Source: Piscicola geometra (taxonomy: Eukaryota > Annelida > Clitellata > Hirudinida > Piscicolidae). Taken from it: DNA of 64,000 nt. A program made the position numbers and the translations under genes. Positions within the stretch are counted from its first letter, which is position 1. Every line of letters begins with the position of its first letter. The notes beneath the pieces were generated by a model that was given only the letters and a program-made list of their open reading frames with translations, did no database searches and was not told the origin of the DNA. The stretch lies in contig OX030966.1 in assembly GCA_943735955.1 (NCBI GenBank), forward strand, positions 968,518-1,032,517, read 5' to 3'. Below, piece by piece: positions 14,101 to 64,000 of the stretch.

Positions 14101-16736
14101 GATGATGAGCATGCTGATGATGATGATGAGCATGCTGATGATGATGAGCATGCTGATGATGATGATGAGCATGCTGATGATGATGATGATGACCATGATG
14201 ATGATGATGAGCATGCTGATGATGATGATGAGCATGCTGATGATGATGATGAGCATGCTGATGATGATGAGCATGCTGATGATGATGATGAGCATGCTGA
14301 TGATGATGATGAGCATGCTGATGATGATGAGCATGCTGATGATGATGATGAGCATGCTGATGATGATGAGCATGCTGATGATGATGATGAGCATGCTGAT
14401 GATGATGAGCATGCTGATGATGATGATGAGCATGCTGATGATGATGATGATGACCATGATGATGATGATGAGCATGCTGATGATGATGATGAGCATGCTG
14501 ATGATGATGATGAGCATGCTGATGATGATGATGAGCATGCTGATGATGATGATGAGCATGATGATGATGATGAGCATGCTGATGATGATGATGAGCATGC
14601 TGATGATGATGAGCATGCTGATGATGATGATGAGCATGCTGATGATGATGATGAGCATGCTGATGATGATGAGCATGCTGATGATGATGATGAGCATGCT
14701 GATGATGATGATGAGCATGCTGATGATGATGAGCATGCTGATGATGATGAGCATGCTGATGATGATGATGAGCATGCTGATGATGATGATGAGCATGCTG
14801 ATGATGATGAGCATGCTGATGATGATGATGAGCATGCTGATGATGATGATGAGCATGCTGATGATGATGATGAGCATGCTGATGATGATGATGAGCATGC
14901 TGATGATGATGATGAGCATGCTGATGATGATGAGCATGCTGATGATGATGATGAGCATGCTGATGATGATGATGATGACCATGATGATGATGATGAGCAT
15001 GCTGATGATGATGATGAGCATGCTGATGATGATGATGAGCATGCTGATGATGATGAGCATGCTGATGATGATGATGAGCATGCTGATGATGATGATGAGC
15101 ATGCTGATGATGATGATGAGCATGCTGATGATGATGATGAGCATGATGATGATGATGATGAGCATGCTGATGATGATGATGAGCATGCTGATGATGATGA
15201 TGAGCATGCTGATGATGATGATGAGCATGCTGATGATGATGATGAGCATGCTGATGATGATGATGAGCATGCTGATGATGATGATGAGCATGCTGATGAT
15301 GATGAGCATGCTGATGATGATGATGAGCATGCTGATGATGATGAGCATGCTGATGATGATGATGAGCATGCTGATGATGATGAGCATGCTGATGATGATG
15401 ATGAGCATGCTGATGATGATGATGAGCATGCTGATGATGATGATGAGCATGCTGATGATGATGATGAGCATGCTGATGATGATGATGAGCATGCTGATGA
15501 TGATGAGCATGCTGATGATGATGATGAGCATGCTGATGATGATGATGAGCATGCTGATGATGATGATGAGCATGCTGATGATGATGATGAGCATGCTGAT
15601 GATGATGATGAGCATGCTGATGATGATGAGCATGCTGATGATGATGATGAGCATGCTGATGATGATGAGCATGCTGATGATGATGATGAGCATGCTGATG
15701 ATGATGATGAGCATGCTGATGATGATGATGAGCATGCTGATGATGATGATGATGAGCATGCTGATGATGATGATGAGCATGCTGATGATGATGATGAGCA
15801 TGCTGATGATGATGATGAGCATGCTGATGATGATGATGAGCATGCTGATGATGATGAGCATGCTGATGATGATGATGAGCATGCTGATGATGATGAGCAT
15901 GCTGATGATGATGATGAGCATGCTGATGATGATGATGAGCATGCTGATGATGATGATGAGCATGCTGATGATGATGAGCATGCTGATGATGATGATGAGC
16001 ATGCTGATGATGATGATGAGCATGCTGATGATGATGATGAGCATGCTGATGATGATGATGAGCATGCTGATGATGATGAGCATGCTGATGATGATGATGA
16101 GCATGCTGATGATGATGATGAGCATGCTGATGATGATGATGAGCATGCTGATGATGATGATGAGCATGCTGATGATGATGAGCATGCTGATGATGATGAT
16201 GAGCATGCTGATGATGATGATGAGCATGCTGATGATGATGAGCATGCTGATGATGATGATGAGCATGCTGATGATGATGATGAGCATGCTGATGATGATG
16301 ATGAGCATGCTGATGATGATGAGCATGCTGATGATGATGATGAGCATGCTGATGATGATGATGAGCATGCTGATGATGATGAGCATGCTGATGATGATGA
16401 TGAGCATGCTGATGATGATGATGAGCATGCTGATGATGATGATGAGCATGCTGATGATGATGATGAGCATGCTGATGATGATGAGCATGCTGATGATGAT
16501 GATGAGCATGCTGATGATGATGATGAGCATGCTGATGATGATGATGAGCATGCTGATGATGATGATGAGCATGCTGATGATGATGAGCATGCTGATGATG
16601 ATGATGAGCATGCTGATGATGATGATGAGCATGCTGATGATGATGATGAGCATGCTGATGATGATGAGCATGCTGATGATGATGATGAGCATGCTGATGA
16701 TGATGATGAGCATGCTGATGATGATGATGAGCATGC

Positions 16737-16769
<33 letters not shown>

Positions 16770-18445
16770 GCATGCTGATGATGATGAGCATGATGATGAT
16801 GATGATGAGCATGCTGATGATGATGAGCATGATGATGATGATGACCATGATGATGATGATGATGTTGGCTTCTGAGCAGCAGCATCGCTCGCCTCCCTCA
16901 GGAACTTCAAGCCTCCGCATGTCGAAGTGGTCTCTGACGCCCTCAGTCTCATCCTTGGTGCCCATTCACTCTTCTTGCCTTTCCTTTCCACCTTCCCATC
17001 CCTTCTTCATGCATTCACTTTTCCTTCTTTATATAATCACCTACTTCCACCACCAACCATCCACCTACTTCCACCACCAACCATCCACCTACTTCCACCA
17101 CCAAACATCCGCAACCACCACCAACCATCCACAACCACCACCAACCATCCACAACCACCACCAACCATCCACCTACTTCCACCACCAACCATCCACCTAC
17201 TTCCACCACCAACCATCCACCTACTTCCACCACCAACCATCCACAACCACCACCAACCATCCACAACCACCACCAACCATCCACCTTCTTCCACCACCAA
17301 CCATCTACCTACTTCCACCACCAACCATCCACCTACTTCCACCACCAACCATCCACCTACTTCCACCACCAACCATCCACAACCACCACCAACCATCCAC
17401 AACCACCACCAAACATCCACAACCACCACCAACCATCCACAACCACCACCAACCATCCACCTACTTCCACCACCAACCATCCACAACCACCACCAACCAT
17501 CCGCAACCACCACCAACCATCCACAACCACCACCAAACATCCACAACCACCACCAACCATCCACAACCACCACCAACCATCCACCTACTTCCACCACCAA
17601 CCATCCACAACCACCACCAACCATCCACAACCACCACCAAACATCCACAACCACCACCAACCATCCACAACCACCACCAACCATCCACCTACTTCCACCA
17701 CCAACCATCCACAACCACCACCAAACATCCGCAACCACCACCAACCATCCACAACCACCACCAAACATCCACAACCACCACCAACCATCCACAACCACCA
17801 CCAACCATCCACCTACTTCCACCACCAACCATCCACAACCACCACCAACCATCCACAACCACCACCAAACATCCACAACCACCACCAACCATCCACAACC
17901 ACCACCAACCATCCACCTACTTCCACCACCAACCATCCACAACCACCACCAACCATCCACAAAGACTTGTACGAGGACAAGTGGACAGACCTGCCTCAGA
18001 GCTTGCAGGTGGTCTGCAAGATGCAGAGGGCCCTCAAGGAGAGGTGGGTGGGTGAATGGGGAAGGGAGAGGTAAGTGGGTGGGTGAGTGGGGAAGGGAGA
18101 GGTGGGTGGGTGGGGAAGGGAGAGGTGGGTGGGTGGATGGGTGGGGAAGGGAGAGGTGGGTGGGTGGGGAAGGGAGAGGTAAGTGGGTGGGGAAGGGAGG
18201 GTTGTGTGTGGGTGGGTGGGAAAGGAAGGGGTGCGTGGTTGTGGGTGGGTGGAGAAGGAAAGAGAGTGGATGGACGATAGGTGTGTGAGAGAGTTGGGAG
18301 GTGGCATAGGGGTGGCAGGATGGAAGGGTGGGATGGCGACTCCTCAGGCTTGCATTCACTCCACAGACTCGAGTTCGCAGGCGAGGGCTTGCAGTTGGTG
18401 GGTGTGATCGAGTCCCTCGTCACCATCTCCACCATCACCTCATGA
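5197..18445 (+). CDS. UTP15: UTP15, U3 snoRNP/SSU processome WD40 protein (complete)
   Basis: Exons 5197..5289, 5363..5455, 6450..6631, 8235..8355, 8461..8512, 10368..10493, 11670..11805, 11910..11994, 12949..13215, 13320..13453, 16902..16957, 17965..18043, 18367..18445. They total 1503 nt, 500 residues plus TGA, close to human UTP15 (518). Frame is kept at all 12 junctions. Residues 1-31 match the family N-terminus (AYPVL, EDSLYW). WD40 repeats span about 40-330 ([46 protein letters not shown]). A very basic/acidic stretch follows near 315-350, then the UTP15 C-terminal domain ([17 protein letters not shown]). The protein acts in the nucleolus in the t-UTP/UtpA complex for pre-18S rRNA transcription and processing. 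An in-frame TGA at 5185 precedes the ATG. Intron 2 uses a GC donor (AAG|GCACCT). Introns 1, 4, 7 and 9 are only 73-105 bp; most others are satellite-filled. Confidence 0.95.
5490..6448. repeat. 19-bp minisatellite in UTP15 intron 2
   Basis: Units of CCACATCTTCAACCACCAC with TTCGA, AACTTCAA and ATAACTTCAA variants. The first ~70 bp of the array are related but irregular. The array runs to the acceptor (CCACTCAG|GTG). Confidence 0.93.
6790..8222. repeat. 9-bp minisatellite in UTP15 intron 3
   Basis: CACTCCTCC/CACTCCTCT/CACTCCAAC nonamers. A 189-bp block (21 units) beginning CTAACTCC at 7761 recurs at 7950. The first ~150 bp of the intron (6632-6790) is AT-rich and unique; the array stops about 12 bp before the acceptor at 8234. 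Long His/Ser and Thr/Pro frames across it are artefacts. Confidence 0.95.
8610..8870. repeat. CCCT-type pyrimidine tract in UTP15 intron 5
   Basis: Mixed CCTCCCTCCCTG units, almost pure pyrimidine on the plus strand. From 8870 to 9010 there is unordered CT-rich sequence with no exon that I can see. Confidence 0.9.
9010..10366. repeat. 16-bp minisatellite in UTP15 intron 5
   Basis: Units of about TCAACCACCCTCCTCC, with 3-bp CTC gains and losses. The array runs into the 3' splice site: CCTCAACCACCTCAG|GC looks like a repeat unit changed by one base to give the acceptor. Confidence 0.93.
10494..11530. repeat. 37-bp palindromic AT-rich minisatellite in UTP15 intron 6
   Basis: From about 10500 to 11180 an almost invariant 37-bp unit recurs about 18 times. 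Each carries the inverted repeat CTATACAGTATAG (arms CTATAC/GTATAG around one A). From 11180 to 11530 the unit decays to about 22 bp (TATACTATACTATAAGACTT). The array starts only a few bases after the donor G|GTCCCC. Confidence 0.93.
11535..11658. repeat. 15-bp minisatellite at the end of UTP15 intron 6
   Basis: Eight or nine copies of ATGCAATACAACACC, ending about 12 bp before the acceptor ACGACAG|GGGG at 11669. Confidence 0.92.
12113..12860. repeat. 36-bp minisatellite in UTP15 intron 8
   Basis: About 20 copies of a 36-bp unit containing TATAACTTTGGCAAGGGTAA then TGTTGTTTGT. The unit length is a multiple of three, so several frames on both strands stay open. Variation is confined to two or three positions (TCC/TTC/TTG before ATG; GTAT/GTCT). 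Confidence 0.95.
13454..16862. repeat. GAGCATGCT(GAT)n array in UTP15 intron 10
   Basis: About 3.4 kb of 18- or 21-bp units: GAGCATGCT followed by three or four GAT triplets, with a few units lacking the GCATGC core or carrying GACCAT. Each full unit has the 8-bp palindrome AGCATGCT. The donor AA|GTGATGATG is the first repeat unit, so the array begins at the splice site. Met-rich and His-rich frames of over 1000 codons here are artefacts. Confidence 0.96.
17036..17962. repeat. 20/24-bp minisatellite in UTP15 intron 11
   Basis: Alternating 20-bp (CAACCACCACCAACCATCCA) and 24-bp (with CCTACTTCCA) units. It ends at the acceptor: CCATCCACAAAG|AC. Confidence 0.94.
18044..18290 (+). repeat. G-rich minisatellite in the last UTP15 intron
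   Basis: Units such as GGTGGGTGGGGAAGGGAGA begin at the donor (AG|GTGGGTGGGTG). The sense strand carries many runs of three or more G with short loops. Confidence 0.9.
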
Positions 18446-18608
18446 CCCACCAGCATCGTCATCAACACCACCACCATCATCATCATCAACACCTCATGAC
18501 CCACCATCATCGTCATCAACACCACCATCATCATCATCAACACCACCATCACCTCATGACCCACCATCATCAACATCTATTTGTTTGAGTCAGCAAAGCA
18601 TTAATCAC

Positions 18609-18614
18609 AATAAA
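18609..18614 (+). terminator. Poly(A) signal of UTP15
   Basis: AATAAA, 164 bp after the UTP15 stop codon. The 3' UTR between is mostly CATCATCAACACC repeat. It is the first canonical hexamer downstream of the stop. Confidence 0.75.
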
Positions 18615-18639
18615 GTTTGGAGTGTGAGTTTTCTTACAA

Positions 18640-18945
18640 ACACCAGGTCACGTGAGCGCTACATAAATATTCAAGTCACGTGCTCAAAGCAGGAAGACAG
18701 AAATGGGAACCTATTGGCGCATGCTGACGTCACACTTGCAAGAGAGTGCAAAAAGTCTTGCTGGCGCATCGTCGTTGAAAATGAGACGCCATGTTGCGTG
18801 CCTTGTCCTTCTCGCAGCCGTGCACACCACCCAAGTGCACATACACAAGGGCACACACCACCCAAGTGCACTTACACAAGGGCACACACCACCCAAGTGC
18901 ACACCTCCCAAGGCACATACACAAGGGCACACATCTTAATACAAA
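18640..18945 (+). other. Promoter-like patch and short ORF of unknown status
   Basis: Between the convergent genes are two CACGTG boxes (in GGTCACGTGAGC and AGTCACGTGCTC), a TATA-like CATAAATA between them, and a TGACGTCA motif near 18723. Downstream an ATG at 18781 opens a 52-codon frame to 18939 with a signal-peptide-like start (MRRHVACLVLLAAVHTT) followed by a 26-bp-repeat-encoded tail. I recognise no family. It may be chance sequence in the UTP15 3' flank. Confidence 0.25.
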
Positions 18946-18997
18946 TACGAATTAGTATAAATTTGATACAACACGCATACAACTGTGCAGAAGTTAG

Positions 18998-19195
18998 CCT
19001 GCAAGTTCAATAAATAAGAGCAGGAGTTAGCCTGCAAGTTCAATAAATAAGAGCAGGAGTTAGCCTGCAAGTTCAATAAATAAGAGCAGGAGTTAGCCTG
19101 CAAGTTCAATAAATAAGAGCAGGAGTTAGCCTGCAAGTTCAATAAATAAGAGCAGGAGTTAGCCTGCAAGTTCAATAAATAAGAGCAGGAGTCAG
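18998..19195 (+). repeat. 33-bp repeat carrying six AATAAA signals
   Basis: Six near-identical 33-bp units, each with GTTAGCCTGCAAGTTC followed by AATAAATAAGAGCAGG; the first hexamer is at 19009. All are on the UTP15 sense strand and could act as distal poly(A) signals. They also face KCC transcription coming the other way. Confidence 0.9.
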
Positions 19196-19464
19196 CAAAA
19201 TAGTTCCTCGTGTTGGACGAACGAGCGTGTATCGATGGTCACGTGCGCAAGAAGCAGGCCTGGCATTGCTTGGTGCTGAAGTTGCAGGTGGAGGAGGGAG
19301 GCAGCAAGGAGATGAGTGAGAGGAAGAGTTGTGGCATCATGGTGCTTGTCAGCAGGTGGTCGAATGATGAGATGTTGGTTATGATAATGATTATGCTGAG
19401 ATTTTCGTTCATGATGGTGTTGATGATGATAGTGGTGGTGATGATGATGATGCGTGAATGGTGA

Positions 19465-64000
<44,536 letters not shown>

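Noticed and set aside
13292..18055. Very long Met-, His-, Ser- and Ile-rich open frames (over 1100 codons)
   Set aside because: They follow from GAT/GCATGC units whose length is a multiple of three. All frames and both strands are open, and real UTP15 exons flank the array.

Overview
This is animal-type nuclear DNA from an unidentified non-vertebrate eukaryote. The evidence is spliced genes, an animal-style K-Cl cotransporter with its WNK-type phosphosite region, a degenerate TTAGGG-like block, non-LTR retrotransposon pieces and very heavy tandem repetition. Coding exons total about 3.58 kb, roughly 5.6% of the window. Almost everything else is microsatellite or minisatellite sequence, and most of it lies inside introns.

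Three genes can be assembled by hand from exon similarity, splice sites and frame continuity. (1) The 5' part of a TAPT1-like membrane-protein gene is on the minus strand (exons between 4840 and 3198) and runs off the left edge. (2) A complete UTP15 gene, a WD40 protein of the U3 snoRNP/SSU processome, is on the plus strand (5197-18445; 13 exons, 500 codons plus stop). (3) The 3' part of a SLC12/KCC-type K-Cl cotransporter gene is on the minus strand (64000 down to 19465; 15 exons, 591 residues plus stop, from TM8 to the C-terminus) and runs off the right edge. TAPT1 and UTP15 are head to head across about 356 AT-rich bases. UTP15 and KCC are tail to tail. The three products act in separate processes (ER/cilium-associated membrane biology, ribosome biogenesis, cell-volume and chloride control), so no shared pathway is implied.

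The introns are the striking part. Those that escaped expansion are 73-105 bp in UTP15. The others are each filled by a different repeat, often starting within a few bases of the 5' splice site. The extreme case is the 20.5-kb KCC intron at 25144-45624, nearly pure CCACA/CCA repeat. Several arrays carry exact long-period internal duplications (2267, 2690, 759, 938, 1414 and 2501 bp). One KCC intron (46781-49367) holds about 58 tandem copies of a 15-bp unit with AATAAA on the gene's own sense strand, downstream of an exon that reads through to a nearby stop.

Two KCC introns (19878-25000 and 57222-60520) hold broken non-LTR retrotransposons in the opposite orientation to KCC: a zinc-finger ORF with a 2A-like motif, a partial reverse transcriptase, and RNase H domains of two families. 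Their CAA-rich tails end within a few bases of KCC 5' splice sites. I see no rRNA, CRISPR or prokaryotic features. The many very long open frames in the repeats are low-complexity artefacts.
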